A stretch of 39,852 nt of DNA from Moraxella sp. (GTDB lineage: Bacteria; Pseudomonadota; Gammaproteobacteria; Pseudomonadales; Moraxellaceae): positions 1-39,852 of the forward strand of contig JAUMUJ010000019.1 in the NCBI GenBank assembly GCA_030530785.1, read 5' to 3'. A program made the translations under genes and the position numbers. This document shows, piece by piece, positions 7,882 to 16,866 of the stretch. Numbering within the stretch: position 1 is the stretch's first letter; each line of letters opens with the position of its first letter. The notes below the pieces were generated by a model. That model made no database searches. It was not told the DNA's origin and was given only the letters and a program-made list of their open reading frames with translations.

Positions 7882-10476
7882 TCACTCATTTGGCACATCT
7901 TCGCCATCACCTTCGGCAATGATGGTGCCAACAGGAATGGGGGTAAGCGTGTCGGTGCTTGGGCTAGGTGATTTGTTTTCTTGTTCTATGGCTTGGGTGA
8001 TTTGAGTTTCATTAGCGTCCGTTAGGTTGATGACTTTTTGGGTGGCTTTTTCGCTTTTGGCGATGTTGGTTTCGCTCACCCATTGTACGGGCGTGCCTGA
8101 CAGTTGGGCACGCATAAAGCGATTCCACACAGGCAGGGCAAGCGTACCTCCATAGGCTCTTGACCCTAACGATGCAGGGTCATCATAACCCATCCAGACT
8201 ACCGCCACATTGGTGGGGTGTACCCCTGCAAACCACACGTCTTTGGCTTGGTTGGTCGTTCCTGTCTTGCCACCAATATCGGGGCGGAAATTGGCTTTGG
8301 TGGCCGTACCCCCCGTTACGACACTGCGAAGCATGCTTGCCATTTGGTAGGCGGTTTTGGCAGACAAAATGCGGGGGGCTTGCTCCGACACGCTGTATTG
8401 TACCGCCTGTTTTGGGTTTAGGCGATCAAGGGCGGACGTGGCATCAAGTTCTGGGGTGTCTGTTGAGGGGTTGGCTTGGGTGTCAGTTTTGGTGCTGTCG
8501 TCTTGTTTGGTGTCTTTGGCTTTATCGGACGATTTGTCGGATTTTTTGGTGTCTTTGGACTGTTCTGTGTCGTCAGTTTCGGTTTGAGTGGGGTCTTTGC
8601 CAAAATCATCAAGCAGTTTGGCATTGGTTTCGCTCAGTGTTTTATTAAAGCAGATGGCACAGGCTTGGGCGGGACTGGCTTGATAGATGGTTTCGCTGTT
8701 AAAATTATAAATGCGTTCTATAAAATACGGCTGTATGCGATGACCGCCATTAACAAAAGTACTATAAGCGGTCGCCATCTGTAAGGGGGTGGCATCTGTC
8801 GCTCCCAGTGCTAGGGTATAAGAGGCGGGCAGGCGAGATTTTTCTAAGCCGAATTGGTCAAGCATTTCGTGGGTGCGTTCTATGCCCACCCCTTGCATGA
8901 TGCGAATGGAGGGCAGGTTTAATGAATATGCCAACGCACTGCGCATGGATACTGCACCGCCTGCACGTCCACCAGCGTTTTTAGGTCGCCAACTGCCAAT
9001 GCGAAGGGGGGCATTTGAGATGACGCTTTCGGGGCTGTATTTTTTGGTTTCCAAAGCGGCGGCATAAACTAAGGGCTTGATGATAGAACCTGGTTGGCGG
9101 TAGCCTTGCGTGGCACGGTTAAATTTGCTGTGATAAAAGTTAAAACCACCCACCATCGCAATCAATGCACCGTTTTGGGGGTTGATGGAAACCAATGCTC
9201 CTTGTACTCGGGTGGGTTGTGTGATTTTCCAATAAGAGCCAGTGTTGATGACCCGTACGATGTTGCCCACCTGAATGCTACGAGGGGTGTCTTTGGGGTC
9301 GCCGTCCACACGGTTTTTGCCCAGATGTTTGGTCGCCCAAGGCAAGCCAGGTCCTGCGACTTTGATTTTTTCGCCCGATTGGAGTTCCACTTCATAACTG
9401 CCACCTAACACTTTGGTAACTTTGGCAGGGAGCATGCTGTCAAAGGGTCTAAAATTTTTCAGGTCGCCTGACAGGGCTTCCACCCCACGATAACCCCCGT
9501 GGTCATAGCCTTTTAAGCCTGCGATGACGGCGGTCTCGGCTTGGATTTGGTCTTTGCTGTTTACGGTTAAGGATACCCGCCAACCACTGTCCATGACTTG
9601 ATTGCCGTATTTTTCCACCAAAGATGAGCGAGCCATCTCTGCCAAATAGGGCATATTTAAATCCAGCTTCTCTTTATATAAGTGCAAACCGATGGGTGCT
9701 TGTATGGCTTCGTCATGCTCAGCTTGGGTGATGTAACCTTCGTGGAGCATACGCCCGATAATCCAGTTACGGCGTTCTAGGGCACGGGTGGGGTTATTGA
9801 CGGGGTTAAAGGCACTGGGGGCTTTGGGTAAGCCTGCCAGCATTGCCATCTCAGCGATGGTAAGATTTTCTAGGGATTTGCTGAAATATTTTTTGGCGGC
9901 TGCCCGAATGCCGTACGCTCCTTCACCCAGATAAATTTTATTGACATAAAGTGTCAGAATTTCATTTTTTGTCAGTTCATTTTCAATTTTTCGGGCAATG
10001 AATAGCTCTGTCAGTTTTCTTTCTATGGTGCGTTCAGAACTTAAAAAATAATTTTTTGCCACCTGCATGGTGATGGTAGAACCGCCTGTTTGGGTGTCGT
10101 CATCGGTAGCAACTTCGGTCAAAGCACGCCCCAAACCCTTAATACTAATGCCCGTATGCTCATAAAAGGTGCTGTCTTCGGCAGATAAAAACGCCCCAAT
10201 CAACTTCTCAGGCAGGTCTTCATAAGCCACAGGTAGGGAGTACTTATTGCCATATTGACCGATGAGTTTATTGTCGGCGGTGTAAATTTGGAGTGGCATT
10301 TGCAACTGCATGGTTTTGAGTTCTTTGACATTTGGCAAAGTCGGTTCAAGGTACATTGCCATACCATAAAAACCGATGGGAAATGCCAACACTAAGATTA
10401 AAATTAAGGCAAAAATTGCCAAAATTAGCTTCAAAAATGCAGAAATCAGACGAACGGCAGTATTTGTTTGAGACAT
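7882..10476 (-). CDS. ponA: Penicillin-binding protein 1A (bifunctional transglycosylase/transpeptidase)
   Basis: PBP1A polymerises and crosslinks peptidoglycan in the periplasm. The 864-aa protein has an N-terminal membrane anchor (about 12-38), the glycosyltransferase domain with SAEDSTFYEH and GGSTITMQVAKNYFLS, an OB-like linker domain and a transpeptidase domain with Ser464 (GSIIK), the SLN motif at 518-520 and the KTG motif at 737. A low-complexity Asp/Lys/Thr/Ser-rich insert (about 622-685) separates the SLN and KTG motifs. The C-terminal tail is acidic. Divergent from pilM across 205 bp, as in many Gammaproteobacteria, and followed by argJ. Confidence 0.96.
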   Translation of the reverse strand: MSQTNTAVRLISAFLKLILAIFALILILVLAFPIGFYGMAMYLEPTLPNVKELKTMQLQMPLQIYTADNKLIGQYGNKYSLPVAYEDLPEKLIGAFLSAEDSTFYEHTGISIKGLGRALTEVATDDDTQTGGSTITMQVAKNYFLSSERTIERKLTELFIARKIENELTKNEILTLYVNKIYLGEGAYGIRAAAKKYFSKSLENLTIAEMAMLAGLPKAPSAFNPVNNPTRALERRNWIIGRMLHEGYITQAEHDEAIQAPIGLHLYKEKLDLNMPYLAEMARSSLVEKYGNQVMDSGWRVSLTVNSKDQIQAETAVIAGLKGYDHGGYRGVEALSGDLKNFRPFDSMLPAKVTKVLGGSYEVELQSGEKIKVAGPGLPWATKHLGKNRVDGDPKDTPRSIQVGNIVRVINTGSYWKITQPTRVQGALVSINPQNGALIAMVGGFNFYHSKFNRATQGYRQPGSIIKPLVYAAALETKKYSPESVISNAPLRIGSWRPKNAGGRAGGAVSMRSALAYSLNLPSIRIMQGVGIERTHEMLDQFGLEKSRLPASYTLALGATDATPLQMATAYSTFVNGGHRIQPYFIERIYNFNSETIYQASPAQACAICFNKTLSETNAKLLDDFGKDPTQTETDDTEQSKDTKKSDKSSDKAKDTKQDDSTKTDTQANPSTDTPELDATSALDRLNPKQAVQYSVSEQAPRILSAKTAYQMASMLRSVVTGGTATKANFRPDIGGKTGTTNQAKDVWFAGVHPTNVAVVWMGYDDPASLGSRAYGGTLALPVWNRFMRAQLSGTPVQWVSETNIAKSEKATQKVINLTDANETQITQAIEQENKSPSPSTDTLTPIPVGTIIAEGDGEDVPNE

Positions 10477-10681
10477 AGCAGATTGGGGTAGTTAAAAATG
10501 GTTTTAAATGGTGTATTATACTCTTTATGTAAAGATTACGTTACAAAAAATGTAGATTTATGCAAATAGATACCAAAATTTACATCAAAGTCTCTCTTGA
10601 ATGTAACGTCATGTATCTTTATGCTTAAAAGTAAATATTACAATTTTTTTCGTTAAACTGCAACTATAAGGAATAAAGTCT

Positions 10682-11734
10682 GTGAGACTATTTACTCCCA
10701 AAGGTCGGCATCTGGTCGGACTAGATGTCAGCACCACGTCAGTAAAACTTGTTGAACTTCAAAAGCAACAAGGGGGTATTCAGCTAAAATCTTATGGTGT
10801 TGAGCCATTAGAACCCGGCTGGGTGGTTGATAAAAACATCGTCAATGTTGAAGAAGTTGGCGATGCCATCGCACGTCTTGTGCGTAGAACAGGAGCAAGT
10901 TCAAAAGAAGCTGCCACCGCCGTTTCAGGTTCGGCGGTCATCACCAAAGTGATTGATATGGAAGCGGATTTATCCGATTCTGACCGTGAAGCCCAGATTC
11001 GCTTAGATGCTGAACAGTACATTCCCTACCCTTTATCCGAGGTAAATTTGGATTTTGAAGTGCTGGGGAATTCCACCGCCGAAGGCTTGGTGCGAGTACT
11101 GCTGGCTGCTTCTCGCTCTGAAAACGTGGATCAACGAGTAGATACCCTTGCCATTGGTGGGCTGACCACTAAGGTAATGGACGTTGAGTCTTATGCTGTT
11201 GAACGGGCATTTAATCTGATGGTAGATACATTGCCCCACGACCCAAAAATCGTGGCACTTATTGATATTGGGCATAAACAAACCACTCTTTATATTGCCA
11301 AAGACGGTGAGTTTATTTATAGCCGTGAGCAAGGGTTTGGTGGCGAACAGCTAACCGAAGCCATTCAAAGTCGTTACAGCATTCCTTATCATGATGCCAT
11401 GATAGGCAAGCATGAATATACCTTGCCTTCTGATTATCGTGAAACAACGCTGATACCTTTTATTGAAAATGCGGTGCAACAAATCAGCCGTTCATTACAG
11501 TTTTATTTTTCATCCAGTGAATATAATAATGTTGACCATATCGTCTTGTGCGGTGGCACAGCCAATCTACCAGGTTTGGTAGAGATGGTGCAAGAGCGTA
11601 TGGGTGGTTTGGTGTCGGTTGCCAATCCTTTTGAGGGCATGAGCATCAGCAGTCGCATCAATGCAACCGAACTACAAAAAGACGCACCAGCTTTGATGGC
11701 GGCTTGTGGGTTGGCATTAAGGAGTTTTGACTGA
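10682..11734 (+). CDS. pilM: Type IV pilus inner-membrane platform protein PilM
   Basis: PilM is an actin-like cytoplasmic ATPase-fold protein of the type IV pilus alignment complex that binds the N terminus of PilN. The 350 residues start LFTPKGRHLVGLDVSTTSVK, the typical phosphate-1 region; later DIGHKQTTLYI and LCGGTANLPGL are the phosphate-2 and adenosine motifs of this fold. The start is GTG with an AAGGA site. Its TGA overlaps the ATG of pilN by one base. First gene of pilMNOPQ. Confidence 0.96.
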   Translation: MRLFTPKGRHLVGLDVSTTSVKLVELQKQQGGIQLKSYGVEPLEPGWVVDKNIVNVEEVGDAIARLVRRTGASSKEAATAVSGSAVITKVIDMEADLSDSDREAQIRLDAEQYIPYPLSEVNLDFEVLGNSTAEGLVRVLLAASRSENVDQRVDTLAIGGLTTKVMDVESYAVERAFNLMVDTLPHDPKIVALIDIGHKQTTLYIAKDGEFIYSREQGFGGEQLTEAIQSRYSIPYHDAMIGKHEYTLPSDYRETTLIPFIENAVQQISRSLQFYFSSSEYNNVDHIVLCGGTANLPGLVEMVQERMGGLVSVANPFEGMSISSRINATELQKDAPALMAACGLALRSFD

Positions 11735-12603
11735 TGGCACGTATTAACTTATTACCTTGGCGACAAGAAGAGCGTGAACGCAAAAATAAAGAGTTTAACA
11801 CGCTGATTGCAGGCACGCTTGTTTTGGCAGCCATCTGTGGTTTTATTGCATATTCTATCTTAAATGGGGCATTAAACAGTCAGCGTGATGCCAACAAAAA
11901 AATAGAAGATGCCAATGCTCAGCTTGACGTGGCACTAAAATCCATTGAAGAGCTAGAAGCACAACGTGAACAGATGCTCTCGCAGATGAAAGTTATCCAA
12001 GACTTACAAGGTCGCCGTTCTATTCCTGTACGGGTGTGGGACGACATGGCAAGAGCTGTACCCACCCATATGTATCTGACCAACATCAAGCGAGAAAATG
12101 ACCTAATTACCATCACAGGTCAGGCCAGTAATGCTAATGTGGTGGCGGGTCTTGTGCGTAATCTAAATGCCAGTCAGTGGCTAGATGGTTCGGCGGTGGT
12201 CAGCATTAAAAGCAAAATTCAAGCCTATCAAGACCATGCTCCCACGCAGGTGGCAACCAATCCAAACGAACCTGCTCGCCCTGTCTATCCTGAGGACAGC
12301 TATGTAGAATTTGTGGTAACCACCCAAGTGCAACAACCAAAAGCAGAGGGCGAAGATGGACAAATTGGGGGCGACCAAGCGATCATCATGCCTGCAACCA
12401 CAATGGCAGACACCAGCCAATTTGATCAGTCGTTGGCACAGCCGATGGGTGTAGAACCCGTTGGTTCGGCACCACAAGAGGCGACAGCACCTGTTGGTAC
12501 ATCAGATGCCATGCCACAAGCTGATTCATCACAGCCGATAAGTGATGCATCGGTAGGTCAAGTAACCCCTGAACCCAGTAATGCACCAGTGGGAGTACAA
12601 TAA
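11734..12603 (+). CDS. pilN: Type IV pilus inner-membrane protein PilN with long C-terminal tail
   Basis: PilN is a bitopic inner-membrane protein that pairs with PilO and docks PilM through its conserved N-terminal INLLPWR motif, seen here at residues 4-10. One membrane segment spans about 22-44, followed by a coiled-coil helix rich in Glu and Gln and a periplasmic ferredoxin-like domain to about residue 205. The last 85 residues are low complexity, rich in Ala, Pro, Gln, Thr, Ser and Met, and make this protein (289 aa) much longer than the roughly 200 aa usual for the family. Stop overlaps the pilO start (TAATG). Confidence 0.94.
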   Translation: MARINLLPWRQEERERKNKEFNTLIAGTLVLAAICGFIAYSILNGALNSQRDANKKIEDANAQLDVALKSIEELEAQREQMLSQMKVIQDLQGRRSIPVRVWDDMARAVPTHMYLTNIKRENDLITITGQASNANVVAGLVRNLNASQWLDGSAVVSIKSKIQAYQDHAPTQVATNPNEPARPVYPEDSYVEFVVTTQVQQPKAEGEDGQIGGDQAIIMPATTMADTSQFDQSLAQPMGVEPVGSAPQEATAPVGTSDAMPQADSSQPISDASVGQVTPEPSNAPVGVQ

Positions 12604-13445
12604 TGAAATTTAGCCTTAAAAAACCCAAACAGACTCAAGAAGACGTACAACAAAACGATGAGTCCTTAGAGATACCAAAACCAAAATCACCATTGGCAGG
12701 TCTGCTGTCAAAATCCAAAGGTGGTGCTGGCAGTTCTCGTGCAAAGGCCAGAGTAAGAAACAAAAAACTTGCTCCAAAAAAGAAAAAAGAAGCCTTTAAT
12801 TTTAAGAAGTTTTGGGCAGAGGTAAACTCGCTTAATGCCCAAAACTACGGCTCAGCCCCATTAACGGTTAAGATTTTTTTGCTGACCATGTTATTTGCCC
12901 TGATTTTGGTGGGGGCATGGTTTGCACTGCTAAGCCCGAAATTGGATGAAATTAAATCTGCTGAGGCTCATCAGGTATCACTGCTTTCTACTTATCAAGA
13001 AAAAGAATCCAAAGCTCGCCACTTGGACGAATACACTCGCCAAGTACAGCAGATGAGAGTGGATTTTGCTGAGCTGTTAAATCAGCTGCCAAAGGATACT
13101 CGTGTGCCTGAATTGGTGGACGGCATTAACATGGTGGGCAGTGGCAGTGGCATTAAATTCCAAGACATCTCGGTGCAGTCTGAGATAGAGCAGGAGTTCT
13201 TTATTGAACAGCCCATTCAGATTATTGGGATTGGTAACTATCATCAGTTCGGTTCGTTTGTGAGTGGTATTGCGGCACTGCCCCGTATTATTACCATGCA
13301 CGATTTTGAAGTAAAAAACCAACAGCCGACTTTGGACAGAATGCCTGAACTGCAACTTGTGTTACAAACAAAAACCTATCGTGCCAAAGACGTGGATTTA
13401 AACGCCCCCGCCCAAGCCAATAACCAAGCAACGGAGAATCAATAA
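12603..13445 (+). CDS. pilO: Type IV pilus inner-membrane protein PilO
   Basis: PilO forms heterodimers with PilN and links the inner-membrane platform to PilP and the secretin. The 280-aa protein has a cytoplasmic N-terminal stretch of about 85 residues, strongly basic around 45-63 with a run of lysines, longer than in Pseudomonas. One membrane segment (89-110), a periplasmic coiled coil (about 115-160) and a ferredoxin-like domain with NYHQFGSFVSGIAALPRI follow. Overlaps pilN and pilP by TAATG. Confidence 0.94.
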   Translation: MKFSLKKPKQTQEDVQQNDESLEIPKPKSPLAGLLSKSKGGAGSSRAKARVRNKKLAPKKKKEAFNFKKFWAEVNSLNAQNYGSAPLTVKIFLLTMLFALILVGAWFALLSPKLDEIKSAEAHQVSLLSTYQEKESKARHLDEYTRQVQQMRVDFAELLNQLPKDTRVPELVDGINMVGSGSGIKFQDISVQSEIEQEFFIEQPIQIIGIGNYHQFGSFVSGIAALPRIITMHDFEVKNQQPTLDRMPELQLVLQTKTYRAKDVDLNAPAQANNQATENQ

Positions 13446-13972
13446 TGCGTATTTTTAACCCAAAAATCGCCTTGTTAATCGCCGTCATGAGTGCGATGGC
13501 AGGGTGTTCTGACAGAGCGAGCTTGGCAGAGGCTGAAATGACAAAAATCCGCCAACAGCCACCACAGCCAATCCAACAGCCACCACAGCCACAAAGGATT
13601 GAAGATTATGCTTATGCGGCAAACAATATCCGAGATCCGTTTTTTCCGCAAAGTCTTTTGGAGCTTCAAGCAAAAGTGGCAGAAGCACCCAGCATCAGAC
13701 CTGACGAAAATCGCCCCAAAGAAGAGCTGGAAGCCTACGAGCTGACAGAGCTGGTCTATAAAGGCAAAGTGGTCGCTCCTAATGGTCAAGAATATGGCCT
13801 GGTATTAGCACCTGATGGCTTGGTTCGAGATGTGCAGATTGGTAACTACATGGGTAAAAATCACGGTCGTATCGTGGAGATTACGTCAACACAAATCAAC
13901 ATGATTGAGATTGTTGAAGATACCCGTTTGGGTTATGTTGAAAAATCAGCCAATCTTATCTCTCCTAACTAA
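13445..13972 (+). CDS. pilP: Type IV pilus lipoprotein PilP
   Basis: PilP is an inner-membrane-anchored lipoprotein that contacts PilN/PilO and the N0 domain of PilQ. The 175 residues begin with a lipoprotein signal ending in MAGC (Cys20), then a Pro/Gln-rich linker, the conserved segment containing RDPF and a C-terminal beta-domain with LVYKGKV and IGNYMGKNHGRI, typical of PilP. Start codon overlaps the pilO stop. Confidence 0.95.
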   Translation: MRIFNPKIALLIAVMSAMAGCSDRASLAEAEMTKIRQQPPQPIQQPPQPQRIEDYAYAANNIRDPFFPQSLLELQAKVAEAPSIRPDENRPKEELEAYELTELVYKGKVVAPNGQEYGLVLAPDGLVRDVQIGNYMGKNHGRIVEITSTQINMIEIVEDTRLGYVEKSANLISPN

Positions 13973-13997
13973 TTAAAAACCATGTGAGGACACAATA

Positions 13998-16124
13998 ATG
14001 ACTTTTTTTAATAAATCTGCTTTTGTTTACTCTGCGTTGGCAGTTGCTACGGTAATGACCGCACAAGCACATTCTGCGGTAATTCAGGGTTTATCTGCCA
14101 CCCAAATTTCGGCCAACACCACCCAACTTCGCATTAAGTTTGATGGTCAGCCTGTCGCTCCTGTGGCATACCAACAAGCAGGCTCAAACCAGCTTATGTT
14201 GGATTTTAATCAAGTAACCAGCAGTGGCTTACCCCGTAATATGCCCATCAATCGTGGTGTGGTCAATAACGTAACCGCCCTAAATAGTGGCAATTTGACC
14301 CGTCTGATGGTGGGACTAAATGGTACGGCAAACTATTCAAGCTCCATTGAGGGTAATAACCTGCTTATCAATGTCATCAGTGGTGGTACGCCCACCCCGA
14401 TGGCAACACCTGTAACCCCTGCTCCTGTTGGTACGATGCAACAATCCAATCCCACCATGGCGGTTACGCCTGCCCCAAGTGAGCCGATGAATGTGCGTGT
14501 CAATCCACTGCTGGCTTCATCGTCAGGCTCTATCGGCAATAGCCAATATCATGGCGTGTCGGCCATCAACTATGCAGGTAAGGGGGCAAGTGGCGGTAAC
14601 GTTACGGTGGCTTTGGTGAACGAATCTGTGCCTGTGGACGTTCAACGACAAGGTAACAAAATCGTCATTCGTACCCAAGGGGCAACCATTCCCCGTCATC
14701 TGCTTCGCCACATCTCAGCAGGTGGCTTGGTAACGGGCGTGAATGCCACTAACCAAGGACAAAGCGGTATCATCACCATCAATATGTCAGGTGATTATGA
14801 ATATCAGGCGTATCAGTCGGGTTCAGACCTGCACGTTTCCATTGTGCCACCAAAGCCTGTCAGAGCCCCAACCCTAGAAGAGCGTACTTACACAGGCGAG
14901 CCTTTATCTATGGAGTTTCAGGACGTATCGGTGCGTACCGTGCTTGATGTTCTTGGTCAATTTACCAGCACCAACATCGTGGCGGCTGACAACGTGCAAG
15001 GTAACATCACACTTCGTCTGATTAACGTACCTTGGGATCAAGCGTTGGACATTATCCTAAAAAGTAAAGACCTAGACAAACGCAAAAATGGCAACGTCAT
15101 TTTGGTGGCTCCTGCCAAAGAGCTAAAAGAGTCGGAGCTTGCGACACTAAAAGCCCTTGAAGAAGAAAAACAGCTTGCCCCTTTGCGTACCGAATACATT
15201 CGCCTAAACTATGCCAAAGCAGACGATGTGCTAAAACTGATTGAGGACGCTCGCTCGGCAGGTTCTCGCAATGCAGATGGTAACAGTGCGTCTTTATTAA
15301 GTTCCAGTAAAGGTGTGATTACTGTTGATGCTCGTACTAATACACTGGTAGTTAAAGACACCAGTGAGGGCATTAACAGTATGCGTGCGTTGATTGACAA
15401 AATTGACATTCCTGTCAAGCAAGTGATGATTGAAGCTCGTATCGTTAATGCATCAGAGAACTTTTCTCGGGAGATTGGCGTGCAATGGGGTCAAAATCGC
15501 CAGTCGGGTAATCCATTTTCTACCAAAACCACCAACCTATCGGTAGATTTGGGTTCATCGCTTGGTGTCGGTGGTGGTGTTACGGTGGGTCTTTTGAGCA
15601 TCAGTAACACACTGTTGGACTTGACCTTAAATGCCCTAAAAACCGAACGTCGTGGCGAAGTGATTTCTGCACCTAAGGTCTTGACAGCAGACAAACAAAA
15701 AGCTCGCATCTCATCAGGCGTACAAATCCCTTATCAAGAAGCCTCTGCCAGTGGGGCGACATCGGTCAGCTTTAAAGAAGCGGCGTTGTCTTTGGAAGCC
15801 ACTCCAAACATCACCCCTGATGGTAAAATCTCCATTCAATTGGATGTAAAAAATGCGTCCGTTGGCGATATCTATGCGGGTGTGCCTTCTATTAACGAAC
15901 ACGCTGTTAGCACCAATGTGGTCTTAGAAGATGGTCAAACGGTCGTGCTAGGTGGTGTATTCCGTGATACTTTGACCAATGATGAGCGTAAAGTGCCTTT
16001 CTTAGGCGATGTGCCTGGTGTGGGACGCTTGTTTAAATATGACAACAGACAAGCTGAAAAACAAGAAATGCTGATTTTTATCACGCCAAGATTGGTTAAT
16101 GATGGCATCAGTCGCATTAACTGA
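13998..16124 (+). CDS. pilQ: Type IV pilus secretin PilQ
   Basis: PilQ forms the multimeric outer-membrane pore for pilus extrusion and DNA uptake. The 708-aa precursor has a signal peptide (about 1-28), a first AMIN domain (about 29-118), a Pro/Thr/Met-rich linker, a second AMIN domain (about 185-280) that would bind peptidoglycan, a secretin/TonB short N domain (about 305-365), one N1-type domain (about 395-480) and the secretin core with VPFLGDVPGVGRLF and the terminal IFITPRLV. A GAGGA ribosome site precedes the ATG, 25 bp after pilP. An intrinsic terminator follows. Confidence 0.97.
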   Translation: MTFFNKSAFVYSALAVATVMTAQAHSAVIQGLSATQISANTTQLRIKFDGQPVAPVAYQQAGSNQLMLDFNQVTSSGLPRNMPINRGVVNNVTALNSGNLTRLMVGLNGTANYSSSIEGNNLLINVISGGTPTPMATPVTPAPVGTMQQSNPTMAVTPAPSEPMNVRVNPLLASSSGSIGNSQYHGVSAINYAGKGASGGNVTVALVNESVPVDVQRQGNKIVIRTQGATIPRHLLRHISAGGLVTGVNATNQGQSGIITINMSGDYEYQAYQSGSDLHVSIVPPKPVRAPTLEERTYTGEPLSMEFQDVSVRTVLDVLGQFTSTNIVAADNVQGNITLRLINVPWDQALDIILKSKDLDKRKNGNVILVAPAKELKESELATLKALEEEKQLAPLRTEYIRLNYAKADDVLKLIEDARSAGSRNADGNSASLLSSSKGVITVDARTNTLVVKDTSEGINSMRALIDKIDIPVKQVMIEARIVNASENFSREIGVQWGQNRQSGNPFSTKTTNLSVDLGSSLGVGGGVTVGLLSISNTLLDLTLNALKTERRGEVISAPKVLTADKQKARISSGVQIPYQEASASGATSVSFKEAALSLEATPNITPDGKISIQLDVKNASVGDIYAGVPSINEHAVSTNVVLEDGQTVVLGGVFRDTLTNDERKVPFLGDVPGVGRLFKYDNRQAEKQEMLIFITPRLVNDGISRIN

Positions 16125-16132
16125 CTTACACC

Positions 16133-16162
16133 AAAAAAGCGGGCAAATGGCTCGCTTTTTTG
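16133..16162 (+). terminator. Intrinsic terminator of the pilMNOPQ operon
   Basis: AAAAAAGCGGG (16133-16143) pairs with CTCGCTTTTTT (16151-16161) around a 7-base loop and is followed by T residues. The end of the pil operon and the start of aroK lie on either side. Confidence 0.85.
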
Positions 16163-16248
16163 TACTTTTGGCTAAATTGCAAAAATCTACTAGAAAGATA
16201 AGACCAAAGGTTGTATCATAAGCGATTTTAACACAGCGATAAATACGA

Positions 16249-16857
16249 ATGTTTTTTGATGAAGACTCTGCCATCATAGAAGAAATAGTGGTAGAAAAGC
16301 CCAAAATTGCTTTGTCCCAAAAGTTACCTGCCATTTTTTTTGTGGGGCCGATGGGGGCGGGCAAAACCACCGTTGGTAAACTGCTTGCCAAGCACTTAGG
16401 GAGGACGTTTGTGGATTGTGATTGGTACATCGCCGAGCAGACGGGGGCGGACATTCCTTGGATTTTTGCCAAAGAAGGCGAAGCGGGGTTTAGAGAGCGA
16501 GAAACCAAAGCCCTATCCGAGCTTGTGGTCATGCCAAACATTGTCATGGCGACAGGGGGTGGGGCAGTGGGTCGCCCTGAAAACCGTGAGCTATTAAAGC
16601 AAGGTTTGGTGATTTATTTAGATGCTAATGTGGAGACCCAGCTTGCCCGCACAAAAAAAGACAAAAACCGCCCCCTACTGCAAAACGACAATCCCAAAGC
16701 CGTCTTAAAAACCTTGTATGAACAGCGAAGTCCACTATATCAAGAAGTTGCCGACATTGTCATACCCACAGGCAGAGCCTACCCAAAACAGATGGTGCAG
16801 GAGATTTTGACATTATTGAGTCAATATGCTGACACTCACCCTTTAACTTTGACTTAA
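16249..16857 (+). CDS. aroK: Shikimate kinase
   Basis: AroK phosphorylates shikimate at the 3-hydroxyl in the chorismate pathway. The 202-aa protein has the Walker A loop GPMGAGKT (33-40), the shikimate-binding FVDCDWYIAE region, FREREtype helix and the GGGAVGRPENR motif, and a lid with RPLL. About 27 residues precede the first core strand, a longer N terminus than in E. coli, so the true start could lie a little downstream, though no better ATG is obvious. Nine bases separate it from aroB, so the pair is an operon, in the classic position after pilQ. Confidence 0.95.
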   Translation: MFFDEDSAIIEEIVVEKPKIALSQKLPAIFFVGPMGAGKTTVGKLLAKHLGRTFVDCDWYIAEQTGADIPWIFAKEGEAGFRERETKALSELVVMPNIVMATGGGAVGRPENRELLKQGLVIYLDANVETQLARTKKDKNRPLLQNDNPKAVLKTLYEQRSPLYQEVADIVIPTGRAYPKQMVQEILTLLSQYADTHPLTLT

Positions 16858-16866
16858 TGTAATATC

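Noticed and set aside
8160-8648. Plus-strand frame of 162 codons opposite ponA
   Set aside because: Trp/Cys-rich composition and position over a fully conserved PBP1A region mark it as an antisense shadow.
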